From an uncultured Peptococcaceae bacterium (lineage in GTDB: Bacteria; Bacillota; Peptococcia; Peptococcales; Peptococcaceae), in the NCBI GenBank assembly GCA_900553245.1, contig USCP01000057.1:1-9640 (forward strand): DNA of 9,640 bases, in the 5' to 3' direction. The notes under the pieces are model-generated. The model made no database searches. It was not told the DNA's origin and saw only the letters and a list, made by a program, of their open reading frames with translations. Numbering within the stretch: the stretch's first letter is position 1; each line of letters starts with the position of its first letter. Of the stretch, positions 1 through 6,144 are shown piece after piece. The translations under genes were made by a program, and so were the position numbers.

Positions 1-1104
1 GCCGGTGTACCAAAAAAGACGGCGCCTAAAGAGGCGGCAGCTCAAGCAGCGGTAAAAACACCGAAAGATACTGTGGCAAAAAAAGCAGCAGGCGCGGCAA
101 CCGTCGCTGCTGCAGCAAAAGCTGCCAAAAATGTTAAAAATAAGAAATTGAAAGAACCAAATTCACAAAAAAAGAAAACCAATTTCTTTGTATTGGCGGT
201 GATTGTGCTCTTGGTTTTGGGGGCAACGATTTTCATAGCGCAAAAAATTGCACCGCCAAGTGAATTGACAGTGCCGGATTTTCGTGGTATGACGTTTGAA
301 GCTGCTGAAAAGATAGCAGATAAGCGTGGATTATATCTTGATGAAGTAGGCAGTGAATATAGCGAAAACTATAATGAAGGCGAAATTATTTCACAGACCC
401 CGGGCGAAGGCACTAATGTGTCTAAAGGAGATACCATTTCCGTTGTGATTAGTAAAGGTTCTCAACAAGCAACTGTACCTGATGTACGAGGTATGACGTT
501 AGAAGAAGCCACAGAGAAATTAGAGGAATGCGATTTGAAGGTTGGGAACGTTATGGAGTCCTATAGCGATACCGTTAAAGCAGGTGAGATTATTTCTCAG
601 GGCTATGAACCGGATGTGAAAATTGATCGCGAGTCTGAAGTGAATTTGGAAATCAGTTTAGGCGAATCTCCATATACCATCGTGCCAAATTGTGTAGGAA
701 GTGACATCAATTCGGCAAAAGCTATGCTTGAAGAAGCAAAACTGAAGGTGGGCAATATTACCTACAAAAAATCTGAAAGTGAAAATAATCTTGTTGTCGA
801 ACAAAGCGTTGAATACGGCAGTAAAGTCGATGAATACACTACCGTTGATTTAGTAGTCAGTTCCGGAAAGACTGATGATGACGATGATGATGATGCAAAG
901 GCAAAATCTCAACGTATTTCCTTTACAGCACCGTCTACAGGCACCATGGAAATTGTTTTGACTGATAGTCAGGGGACTAGAGTGGTTGATTTGAAAAGTG
1001 TGTCTGAGGGTGATTCTATTGCCGGAGTCTATGACTATTACGGACGAGGCGAGTTTGTGATAAAAATTGCTGGTACGGTGATTCAAACCATTCCGGTAAG
1101 TTAG
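1..1104 (+). CDS. prkC: PASTA-domain Ser/Thr protein kinase (PrkC/StkP type), C-terminal part only
   Basis: The frame is open from the first base, so this is the 3' end of a longer gene; the internal GTG at 73 is not a real start. The 367 visible residues give, in order: an Ala/Lys-rich cytoplasmic juxtamembrane stretch (about 1-60), one membrane helix (about 62-80), three PASTA repeats (about 89-153, 158-221, 226-289, each opening with VPD/VPN-like residues and closing before an SxG), a run of seven Asp (292-298) and a beta-rich C-terminal domain of about 65 residues. Known for the family: extracellular PASTA repeats sense muropeptides or lipid II, and the cytoplasmic Hanks-type kinase phosphorylates cell-wall, translation and division proteins. 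The kinase domain is not visible, so catalytic function is inferred from architecture and from the neighbouring rsgA and rpe, a linkage also known in Bacillus. Its stop overlaps the AGGAG that serves rsgA. Confidence 0.9.
   Translation, partial: AGVPKKTAPKEAAAQAAVKTPKDTVAKKAAGAATVAAAAKAAKNVKNKKLKEPNSQKKKTNFFVLAVIVLLVLGATIFIAQKIAPPSELTVPDFRGMTFEAAEKIADKRGLYLDEVGSEYSENYNEGEIISQTPGEGTNVSKGDTISVVISKGSQQATVPDVRGMTLEEATEKLEECDLKVGNVMESYSDTVKAGEIISQGYEPDVKIDRESEVNLEISLGESPYTIVPNCVGSDINSAKAMLEEAKLKVGNITYKKSESENNLVVEQSVEYGSKVDEYTTVDLVVSSGKTDDDDDDDAKAKSQRISFTAPSTGTMEIVLTDSQGTRVVDLKSVSEGDSIAGVYDYYGRGEFVIKIAGTVIQTIPVS
271..870 (+). repeat. Three tandem PASTA repeats (protein-level)
   Basis: Three diverged repeats of about 65 codons encode modules beginning VPDFRGMT, VPDVRGMT and VPNCVGSD. 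Each has a mid-repeat helix (EAAEKI, EEATEKL, SAKAMLEE), an EIISQ or VVEQS strand and a closing VSKGD/IDRES/VDEYT loop. The second repeat has SQGYEP where the usual pattern is SQxPxxG, and the third opens with VPNCVG. Only the first repeat therefore fits the canonical PASTA pattern throughout. Nucleotide identity between copies is low, so this is an old protein repeat rather than a recombining DNA repeat. Confidence 0.85.
874..894 (+). repeat. GAT/GAC trinucleotide run coding seven Asp
   Basis: Seven consecutive Asp codons (six GAT and one GAC, the third) lie between the last PASTA repeat and the C-terminal domain of the kinase. The run looks like an acidic spacer. Its near-perfect triplet repetition could allow in-frame length change. 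Confidence 0.8.
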
Positions 1105-1112
1105 GAGTTTGC

Positions 1113-1994
1113 ATGATTGGAAGAGTGTTAAAAAAACATGGTGGCTTTTACAATGTAGCCGACGATGGGCAAATATACGAATGCAAGCTAAGTGGCAAAC
1201 AAAAATATAAGCAAAAAGATTATATTGTTGCCGGTGATTTTGTTGAATTTGATTTTGATGAAGGCGAAAAAGAGGCGCAGGGATATATTACAGTGATTAG
1301 ACCACGTGAAAATTATATCCCGCGCCCCGGCATTGCTAATATTGATCAAATTTTGATTGTAGCAGCAATTAAGGAGCCAAGCTATGATTTCTTGCTGCTA
1401 GATAAATTGTTAAACATCGCTTTTTATTACAAGTTAAAGCCAACGCTGTGTTTTTCTAAGATGGATTTAGGCACGGAAGAGGACCGTGCTGTGATTGAAG
1501 CGTACTATAAGAACACCGGCATCCCGATTTTGTACTTGAGTTATGAAAACACATTGACGGTGCTCGGTAACTATTTGAAAGACAAAACAACGGTTTTAAC
1601 CGGTAATTCCGGGGTAGGCAAATCTTCAATGATCAATAGACTCTTGGGCAAGGAAGTGCAAACCGTTCAAGATATTAGTATGAAATTAAATCGCGGGAAA
1701 AATACGACACGTACAGCCGAATTTTTTTCATACAGTAATGGTTTCATAGTAGATACGCCTGGGTTTAGTGCTTTGGATTTTACACCGGAAATGACAAAGT
1801 ATGAATTGAAAGATTTATATCCGGAATATGATGAAGTTGCAAATCAATGTCGATTTAATAATTGTGTTCACATCAATGAACCGGATTGTGAAGTAAAGTT
1901 AATGCTCGAACAAGAAGCTTTTTCACAAGAACGATATGAAAATTATAAAAAGTTGTATCAAGAGCTTGTAGATCGAGAGAGGATGAGAAAATAG
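1113..1994 (+). CDS. rsgA: Ribosome small subunit-dependent GTPase RsgA (YloQ/CpgA)
   Basis: RsgA is a circularly permuted GTPase that docks on the 30S subunit during late assembly and checks the decoding site. The 293-residue product is of normal length. An N-terminal OB fold (about 1-70) is followed by the GTPase motifs in permuted order: G4 SKMD at 115-118, G1/P-loop GNSGVGKSS at 164-172, G2 around T199 in GKNTTRT, and G3 DTPGF at 214-218. A C-terminal zinc knuckle has C246, C251, H253 and C259. The G4 motif has Ser where the general GTPase pattern has Asn. The ATG is set by AGGAG at 1103-1107, which overlaps the stop of the upstream kinase gene. Linkage to the PASTA kinase fits reports that the Bacillus homologue CpgA is a PrkC substrate. 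One base separates it from rpe. Confidence 0.96.
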   Translation: MIGRVLKKHGGFYNVADDGQIYECKLSGKQKYKQKDYIVAGDFVEFDFDEGEKEAQGYITVIRPRENYIPRPGIANIDQILIVAAIKEPSYDFLLLDKLLNIAFYYKLKPTLCFSKMDLGTEEDRAVIEAYYKNTGIPILYLSYENTLTVLGNYLKDKTTVLTGNSGVGKSSMINRLLGKEVQTVQDISMKLNRGKNTTRTAEFFSYSNGFIVDTPGFSALDFTPEMTKYELKDLYPEYDEVANQCRFNNCVHINEPDCEVKLMLEQEAFSQERYENYKKLYQELVDRERMRK

Positions 1995-1995
1995 C

Positions 1996-2655
1996 ATGGA
2001 AAAAATTACCTTTTCACCATCACTTTTATCAGCGGATTTTTCTAAAATTGCAGAGGAATTAAAAGATATTGAAGCAGCCGGTGCGACTTGGGTGCACTTG
2101 GATATTATGGATGGGATGTTTGTTCCAAATATCACTTTTGGACCGCCGGTGATTAAGGCAATGCGCCCTCACAGTAAAATCTTTTTCGATACACATTTAA
2201 TGGTGCATGAACCAATTCGATATGTGGACGCTTTTGCGAAGGCAGGGGCAGATTTAATTACTGTTCATAAAGAAGCGGTTAGTGATATTTCGGAAACCAT
2301 CAAGAAGATTAAAGAAAATAATTGTAAAGTGGGTTTAGCGTACAATCCTGGGACGCCTTTAGATGGAATTGAGGCCTATTTGGCTGATGTAGATATGGTG
2401 TTGCTAATGAGTGTGAATCCGGGATTTGGTGGACAAAGCTTCATTGATATCACTGATAAATTGCAGAAGCTGGTGTCTTTAAAACAAGAAATGAATCTGT
2501 CGTTTGATATTCAGGTCGATGGTGGTATTAACACTTCTACCATTGCTTCTGTTGTGGAAAACGGCGCAAATATTATTGTTGCCGGTAGCGCGATTTTTGG
2601 TAAAGAAGACAGAAAGCAAGCGATGGACGATTTGCTTGCGGCAATTGATAAATAA
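1996..2655 (+). CDS. rpe: Ribulose-phosphate 3-epimerase
   Basis: This cytoplasmic TIM-barrel enzyme interconverts D-ribulose 5-phosphate and D-xylulose 5-phosphate in the pentose phosphate pathway. The 219-residue product has the expected family length. Metal and catalytic residues are in place: SPSLLSADF at 7-15, H34 and D36 in HLDIMDG, H67 in HLMV, and D175 in VDGGIN. The phosphate-binding segments NPGFGG (141-146) and AGSAIFG (196-202) are also intact. Only one base follows the rsgA stop, and a purine-rich AGAGAGGATGAG stretch inside the rsgA end can serve as ribosome binding site, so the two are probably co-translated. The rsgA-rpe pairing is common in Bacillota. Nothing unusual is seen in the catalytic set. 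Confidence 0.97.
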   Translation: MEKITFSPSLLSADFSKIAEELKDIEAAGATWVHLDIMDGMFVPNITFGPPVIKAMRPHSKIFFDTHLMVHEPIRYVDAFAKAGADLITVHKEAVSDISETIKKIKENNCKVGLAYNPGTPLDGIEAYLADVDMVLLMSVNPGFGGQSFIDITDKLQKLVSLKQEMNLSFDIQVDGGINTSTIASVVENGANIIVAGSAIFGKEDRKQAMDDLLAAIDK

Positions 2656-2666
2656 GAAGGAGAACT

Positions 2667-3662
2667 ATGAAATTAGCAATTGACGCCATGGGTGGCGATC
2701 ATGCACCGGAAGCCATTGTAGCGGGTGCCTGTGACGCGCTTAAAAAATTTAATTCTATTGAAAAAATGTATTTGGTTGGCGACCAAGAAAAAATTGCAAC
2801 CTTGATTGATGATAGTGTTAAAGAGCGAATTGAAATTATTCATACTGATGAAGTAATTGGGATGGATGAACATCCGGCTCAGGCTTATCGTCAAAAAAAG
2901 AACGCTTCTATTAATGTAGCTTCACGCTTGGTAAAGGATGGAAAAGCTGACGCCGTTGTGTCAGCAGGTAGTACCGGTGCGCAATTGGTGGCAGGATTAT
3001 TTGAAATTGGCCGTTTGCGTGGTATTAAACGTCCTGCAATTGCAGCGCCGCTACCGACTTTAACAGGTGTGAAGGTTTTGCTGGATGCCGGTGCAAATAC
3101 CGAAGTCTCTGTAAAGAACATTGAACAATTTGCGTTAATGGGGTATTATTTTTCTAAAGTATTAAAAAAAGATAAGCAAAATTTGAAGGTTGCTTTAATT
3201 AACAATGGTTCAGAAGAAACGAAGGGGAACACCTTAACCCAAGAAGCGTATCAAGTTTTGAAGGATAACAATAAAATTCCGTTTTATGGAAATTTAGAAG
3301 GAAGCGGTGTATTGACTGCTGATGTGGATGTATTGGTTTGCGATGGGTTTACCGGTAATGTTGTTTTGAAAACTTGCGAAGGTGCAGCAAAAGGAATGTT
3401 TACTGCATTAAAAGACACGATAGGGAGCTCTTTCAGATATAAGCTAGGGGGGCTTTTGTTAAAACCTGGCTTAAAAGAAATAATGAATAAATACGATCCA
3501 AAGACGGTTGGCGGATCTCCGCTTCTGGGGGTAAACGGTGTAAGCATTGTTTGCCACGGCAATAGCGATCGTGTCGCATTTGCAAACGGAATTAAAATTG
3601 CTGTGGATTGTGTAGAGCAGAAGTTAGTCGAACAGATTAAAATGAATGTTTCGGAGGAATAG
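2667..3662 (+). CDS. plsX: Phosphate acyltransferase PlsX
   Basis: PlsX converts acyl-ACP and phosphate to acyl-phosphate, the acyl donor that PlsY uses for the first step of phospholipid synthesis. It is a peripheral membrane enzyme. The 331 residues match the usual length. Family signatures include the N-terminal IDAMGGDHAP (5-14), ASRLVKDGKADAVVSAGSTGA (85-105 region), RPAIAAPLPT (122-131), LLDAGAN (138-144), CDGFTGNVVLK (225-235) and VGGSPLLGVNG (281-291). The ATG is preceded by GAAGGAGA at 2656-2663, a strong site directly after the rpe stop. The gene is followed after two bases by acpP, whose product carries the substrate acyl group. The usual neighbours fapR, fabD, fabG, fabH and rpmF are absent on either side. 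Confidence 0.97.
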   Translation: MKLAIDAMGGDHAPEAIVAGACDALKKFNSIEKMYLVGDQEKIATLIDDSVKERIEIIHTDEVIGMDEHPAQAYRQKKNASINVASRLVKDGKADAVVSAGSTGAQLVAGLFEIGRLRGIKRPAIAAPLPTLTGVKVLLDAGANTEVSVKNIEQFALMGYYFSKVLKKDKQNLKVALINNGSEETKGNTLTQEAYQVLKDNNKIPFYGNLEGSGVLTADVDVLVCDGFTGNVVLKTCEGAAKGMFTALKDTIGSSFRYKLGGLLLKPGLKEIMNKYDPKTVGGSPLLGVNGVSIVCHGNSDRVAFANGIKIAVDCVEQKLVEQIKMNVSEE

Positions 3663-3664
3663 TT

Positions 3665-3892
3665 ATGGTATTAGATAAGGTAAAAAAAATCGTAGCAAAT
3701 CAAATGCATATTGCTGTTGATGATGTTCATGACACCACCTCTTTTCGTGATTTAGAAGCAGATTCTCTTGATGTGGTAGAAGTCATCATGGCCGTGGAAA
3801 GCGAATTTAGTATTATTTTGCCGGATGAAGTGGTAGAAACCTTTAAAAATGTTAGCGATTTGGCAAAATATATCGAAGAGCAACTAAGATAA
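3665..3892 (+). CDS. acpP: Acyl carrier protein
   Basis: This small acidic cytoplasmic carrier of fatty-acyl intermediates has 75 residues, the normal ACP size. The EADSLD motif contains S34, the expected site of 4'-phosphopantetheine attachment by AcpS. Helix II continues as VVEVIMAVESEF, and the third segment has the typical LPDEV followed by VSDLAKYIEE. A GGAGG at 3653-3657, inside the end of plsX, gives the start, and only two bases separate the genes, so PlsX and its acyl donor are made from one message. It appears to be the last gene of the upstream operon, since a promoter and hairpin follow. Confidence 0.96.
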   Translation: MVLDKVKKIVANQMHIAVDDVHDTTSFRDLEADSLDVVEVIMAVESEFSIILPDEVVETFKNVSDLAKYIEEQLR

Positions 3893-3893
3893 T

Positions 3894-3922
3894 TTGTAAT
3901 CAGTTCATATTTGTGTTATGAT
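3894..3922 (+). promoter_or_regulatory. Sigma-A-type promoter with extended -10 for the rimP operon
   Basis: A -35 box TTGTAA (3894-3899) is separated by exactly 17 bases from a -10 box TATGAT (3917-3922). A TG one base upstream of the -10 box (3914-3915) makes it an extended -10. The box scores are 4 of 6 and 5 of 6 against TTGACA and TATAAT. The predicted transcription start is near 3929. It lies just after the acpP stop in the only sizeable intergenic gap. This is a prediction from sequence. Confidence 0.72.
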
Positions 3923-3932
3923 AATTTTGTTG

Positions 3933-3958
3933 GAAAGAGTGGGGCAGCCCACTCTTTC
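3933..3958 (+). terminator. Perfect 11-bp hairpin between acpP and rimP (terminator or 5' leader hairpin)
   Basis: GAAAGAGTGGG (3933-3943) pairs perfectly with CCCACTCTTTC (3948-3958) around a GCAG loop. The following bases (GTGTTTATTG) are only moderately T-rich, so as an intrinsic terminator it is imperfect. Its place after acpP still suits partial termination of the upstream operon. It also begins about four bases after the start predicted from the promoter at 3894-3922, so it would be the 5' end structure of the rimP message. Confidence 0.7.
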
Positions 3959-3984
3959 GTGTTTATTGAAAAGGTGGTGAAGAT

Positions 3985-4455
3985 ATGAACAACGTTGAAA
4001 AATATATTTCCGAGAATTATCATGGCCTTATCAATGATTTTGGATATAGTCTCTACCATGTAGAATATAAAAAAAATCATAAAGAAATTTACTTGAGAAT
4101 TTTTATTGAACCGTATGAACATTCTTCTGCAATGGATATAGAAGCCTGTGAAAAGGTGAGCCGTGCATGTAGTGATGCGTTTGATAACGATCAACATTTT
4201 CCAATCAAAGAGGCGTATATTCTTGAAGTATCTTCTCCGGGGATTGAGCGAGAATTATATATTCCAGAACATTATCAGCGCTATATCGGCGAAAAGGTGC
4301 GCGTACGCCTATACAAGAGCATTAACAACAAGAAAGAAATGATTGCAATCCTTAACGCAGCTGATGATCAAGGTATTCAAATCGAAGTTGACGGAGAGGT
4401 CATCGATTTAACCTATAAAGAACTTTCTAAGGCGCAATTATATTGCGATTTTTAA
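3985..4455 (+). CDS. rimP: Ribosome maturation factor RimP (YlxS)
   Basis: RimP binds the 30S subunit, helps S12 and neighbouring proteins assemble, and is needed for 16S rRNA maturation. The product has 156 residues, within the family range. The N-terminal alpha/beta domain holds GYSLYHVEYKK and LRIFIE (residues about 20-42). The conserved family signature follows as ILEVSSPGIERELY, with SSPGIER as the hallmark, and a C-terminal SH3-like domain begins near GEKVRVRLYK. The start is supported by AAGGTGGTGA (3971-3980), close to the ideal AAGGAGGTGA. It is the first gene after the intergenic promoter and hairpin and is followed by nusA, the usual arrangement. Confidence 0.95.
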   Translation: MNNVEKYISENYHGLINDFGYSLYHVEYKKNHKEIYLRIFIEPYEHSSAMDIEACEKVSRACSDAFDNDQHFPIKEAYILEVSSPGIERELYIPEHYQRYIGEKVRVRLYKSINNKKEMIAILNAADDQGIQIEVDGEVIDLTYKELSKAQLYCDF

Positions 4456-4458
4456 TTT

Positions 4459-4465
4459 GAGGTGG
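4459..4465 (+). promoter_or_regulatory. Ribosome binding site that fixes the nusA start
   Basis: GAGGTGG sits four bases before the ATG at 4469. The upstream in-frame TTG at 4457 overlaps this motif and has no site of its own, so the ATG is the start and the four extra residues are not translated. Confidence 0.85.
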
Positions 4466-4468
4466 ATA

Positions 4469-5569
4469 ATGAATAAAGAGTTTATCTTGGCTTTAAAACA
4501 ATTAGAAAAAGAAAAAGGCATCGATGCTTATATCATTATGGAGGCAATCGAAGCTGCGTTGATTTCTGCGTATAAAAAGAATTATGGTTCATTGATGAAT
4601 GTAACCGTTCATATGCACCAAGAAACCGGCGATATTGAAGTCTTTGCGACAAAGGAAGTCGTTGAAGATGTTCATTCTCCACAAACAGAAATCTCTATTG
4701 ATGAAGCCAAACATATCAAATTTGACGTTGAAATCGGCGATTTAATTGAAGTTCCGGAATCTCCTAAGGATTTTGGGCGCATTGCTGCGCAAACTGCTAA
4801 ACAAGTTGTTGTGCAACGTATCAGAGAAGCTGAACGTGGCATTATCTACGATGAGTTTACCAGTAAAGAATCAGAAATTATTAGCGGAGTGATTGAACGT
4901 ATCGAATCTGGCTCTTGTTATTTGAAATTAAATAAAGCTGAAGCGGTTTTAACACCTAATGAACAGATTCCGAATGAAGAATACTATGTGAATAAGCGCA
5001 TCAAAGCGTGCATTTTGGAAGTGAAAAAGGCACCAAAAGGACCGCAGGTTGTTATTTCCAGAACCAATCCTAAGCTTTTATTGAGATTGTTTGAATTGGA
5101 AGTGCCGGAAATTAAAGATGGCTATGTGGTTATTAAATCCGTTGCACGCGAAGCTGGGATGCGCTCTAAGATTGCTGTTCAATCTATGAACGAAGACATC
5201 GATGCCGTAGGGGCATGTGTAGGTCCGAATGGCTCTCGTGTAAAGACCATTGTTGATGAATTATGCGGCGAAAAAATCGATATTATTAACTGGGATGAAT
5301 CTCCGGATATTTACATTGCAGAAGCATTGAGTCCATCCTTGGTTATTGATGTTTTGATTGATGAGGAAAATAAAAAGGCTGTCGTTGTTGTGCCGGATAA
5401 CCAATTGTCATTGGCAATTGGTAAAGAAGGGCAAAATGCACGCCTAGCTGCAAAATTAACCAACTGGAAGATTGATATTAAGAACCAATCTCAAGCGGAT
5501 GAGCAAGGCATCGAATATAACTATATTTTCTGCGACGAAGAACAGTGTAATGGTGATGTGAATGCCTAA
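4469..5569 (+). CDS. nusA: Transcription termination/antitermination factor NusA
   Basis: NusA binds RNA polymerase and controls pausing, intrinsic termination and antitermination. The 366-residue product starts MNKEFILALKQLEKEKGI. It contains the N-terminal polymerase-binding domain (1 to about 130), an S1 domain (about 136-200), KH1 with GPNGSR at 252-257 and KH2 with GKEGQN at 318-323. It stops soon after KH2 and lacks the acidic repeat domains found in E. coli NusA, as is normal for Gram-positive bacteria. The short tail after KH2 carries two Cys (IFCDEEQC, 353-360). The last eight bases overlap ylxR, which suggests coupled translation. The start was moved from the TTG at 4457 to this ATG because of the GAGGTGG site. 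Confidence 0.97.
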   Translation: MNKEFILALKQLEKEKGIDAYIIMEAIEAALISAYKKNYGSLMNVTVHMHQETGDIEVFATKEVVEDVHSPQTEISIDEAKHIKFDVEIGDLIEVPESPKDFGRIAAQTAKQVVVQRIREAERGIIYDEFTSKESEIISGVIERIESGSCYLKLNKAEAVLTPNEQIPNEEYYVNKRIKACILEVKKAPKGPQVVISRTNPKLLLRLFELEVPEIKDGYVVIKSVAREAGMRSKIAVQSMNEDIDAVGACVGPNGSRVKTIVDELCGEKIDIINWDESPDIYIAEALSPSLVIDVLIDEENKKAVVVVPDNQLSLAIGKEGQNARLAAKLTNWKIDIKNQSQADEQGIEYNYIFCDEEQCNGDVNA

Positions 5570-5828
5570 AAAACCTATTTTAAGGTCCTGCGCAATTTGC
5601 AGAGAAAAGAAAGAAAAAAAAGAATTACTTCGTATTGTACGTTTACCGGATGATTCTGTAGAAGTGGACCCGACCGGTAAGATGCCTGGTCGTGGTGCCT
5701 ATATTTGTAAAGATGAAAAGTGTATTAAGAATGCACAGAAACATCATCGATTGGATAGCGCATTAAAAACAGCGGTACCAGATGATGTTTACGAACAGGC
5801 TATGGGGTATAGTCAAAATGAGCAATGA
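5562..5828 (+). CDS. rnpM: YlxR/RnpM family RNA-binding protein (RNase P modulator)
   Basis: The 88-residue basic protein has the YlxR signature: RSCAICREKKEKKELLRIVR at the N-terminus (C10, C13, R14), then GRGAYIC (43-49) and a second Cys at 54. In B. subtilis the family member was reported to bind the RNase P RNA and modulate its activity, hence the name RnpM; earlier work also proposed a regulatory role. The position between nusA and ylxQ is conserved. The ATG lies inside the end of nusA (8-base overlap), with GGTGAT at 5552-5557 as ribosome binding site. It overlaps ylxQ by 11 bases. The four Cys could bind a metal, which is inference. Confidence 0.93.
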   Translation: MPKKPILRSCAICREKKEKKELLRIVRLPDDSVEVDPTGKMPGRGAYICKDEKCIKNAQKHHRLDSALKTAVPDDVYEQAMGYSQNEQ

Positions 5829-6144
5829 TTCACAAAAAATCTATACTTATTTAGGTTTTGCGGCAAGAGCGAAGAAAGCGAAAGCTGGCGAACAAGCAGC
5901 GCTAGCGCATTTAAAGAAGCAAGATGTATACCTTTTGGTAATTTCGGAAACAGCGCAACCAAAAGCAATCGAACGTTGGCAGCGCCGTGCAGAGCAATAC
6001 CATGTGCCATATATCATATTTGGCAGCCAAGAGGAGCTTGGAAGAGCAATAGGCTCATCCTATAAGACCATCATTGCTTTAACGGATGAAAAATTAGCAG
6101 ATGCAATACTCTTATGTAATGGAGGTGCTCTATGGGAAAAATAA
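5818..6144 (+). CDS. ylxQ: YlxQ, L7Ae/L30e-family ribosomal-type RNA-binding protein
   Basis: The 108-residue product belongs to the L7Ae/L30e/S12e/Gadd45 group of kink-turn RNA binders. Evidence is the YLGFAARAKKAKAGEQAALAHLKK segment (11-34), the hydrophobic strand VYLLVISETA (37-46), the VPYIIFGSQEELGRAIG segment (63-79) and a closing helix. An earlier in-frame ATG pair at 5782 would add 12 residues but has no ribosome binding site and lies deep inside ylxR, so the ATG at 5818 was chosen. It overlaps ylxR by 11 bases and infB by 13, so expression is probably coupled. The precise cellular role of the bacterial family member is not settled. Confidence 0.9.
   Translation: MSNDSQKIYTYLGFAARAKKAKAGEQAALAHLKKQDVYLLVISETAQPKAIERWQRRAEQYHVPYIIFGSQEELGRAIGSSYKTIIALTDEKLADAILLCNGGALWEK

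Noticed and set aside
73..1104. GTG at 73 as the start of a separate 343-residue membrane protein
   Set aside because: The frame is open to the first base with the same Ala/Lys-rich composition, there is no ribosome binding site before the GTG, and the architecture is the C-terminal half of a PASTA kinase.
3893..3984. Riboswitch or T-box ahead of rimP
   Set aside because: The leader from the predicted start is under 60 bases and holds one simple hairpin; there is no room for a ligand-binding aptamer or T-box motifs.
4457..4468. TTG start four codons upstream of nusA ATG
   Set aside because: The GAGGTGG ribosome binding site overlaps these codons, so they cannot be the translated start.
5782..5817. 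Upstream ATG for ylxQ
   Set aside because: It has no ribosome binding site, lies deep inside ylxR and adds residues that do not resemble the L7Ae N-terminus.
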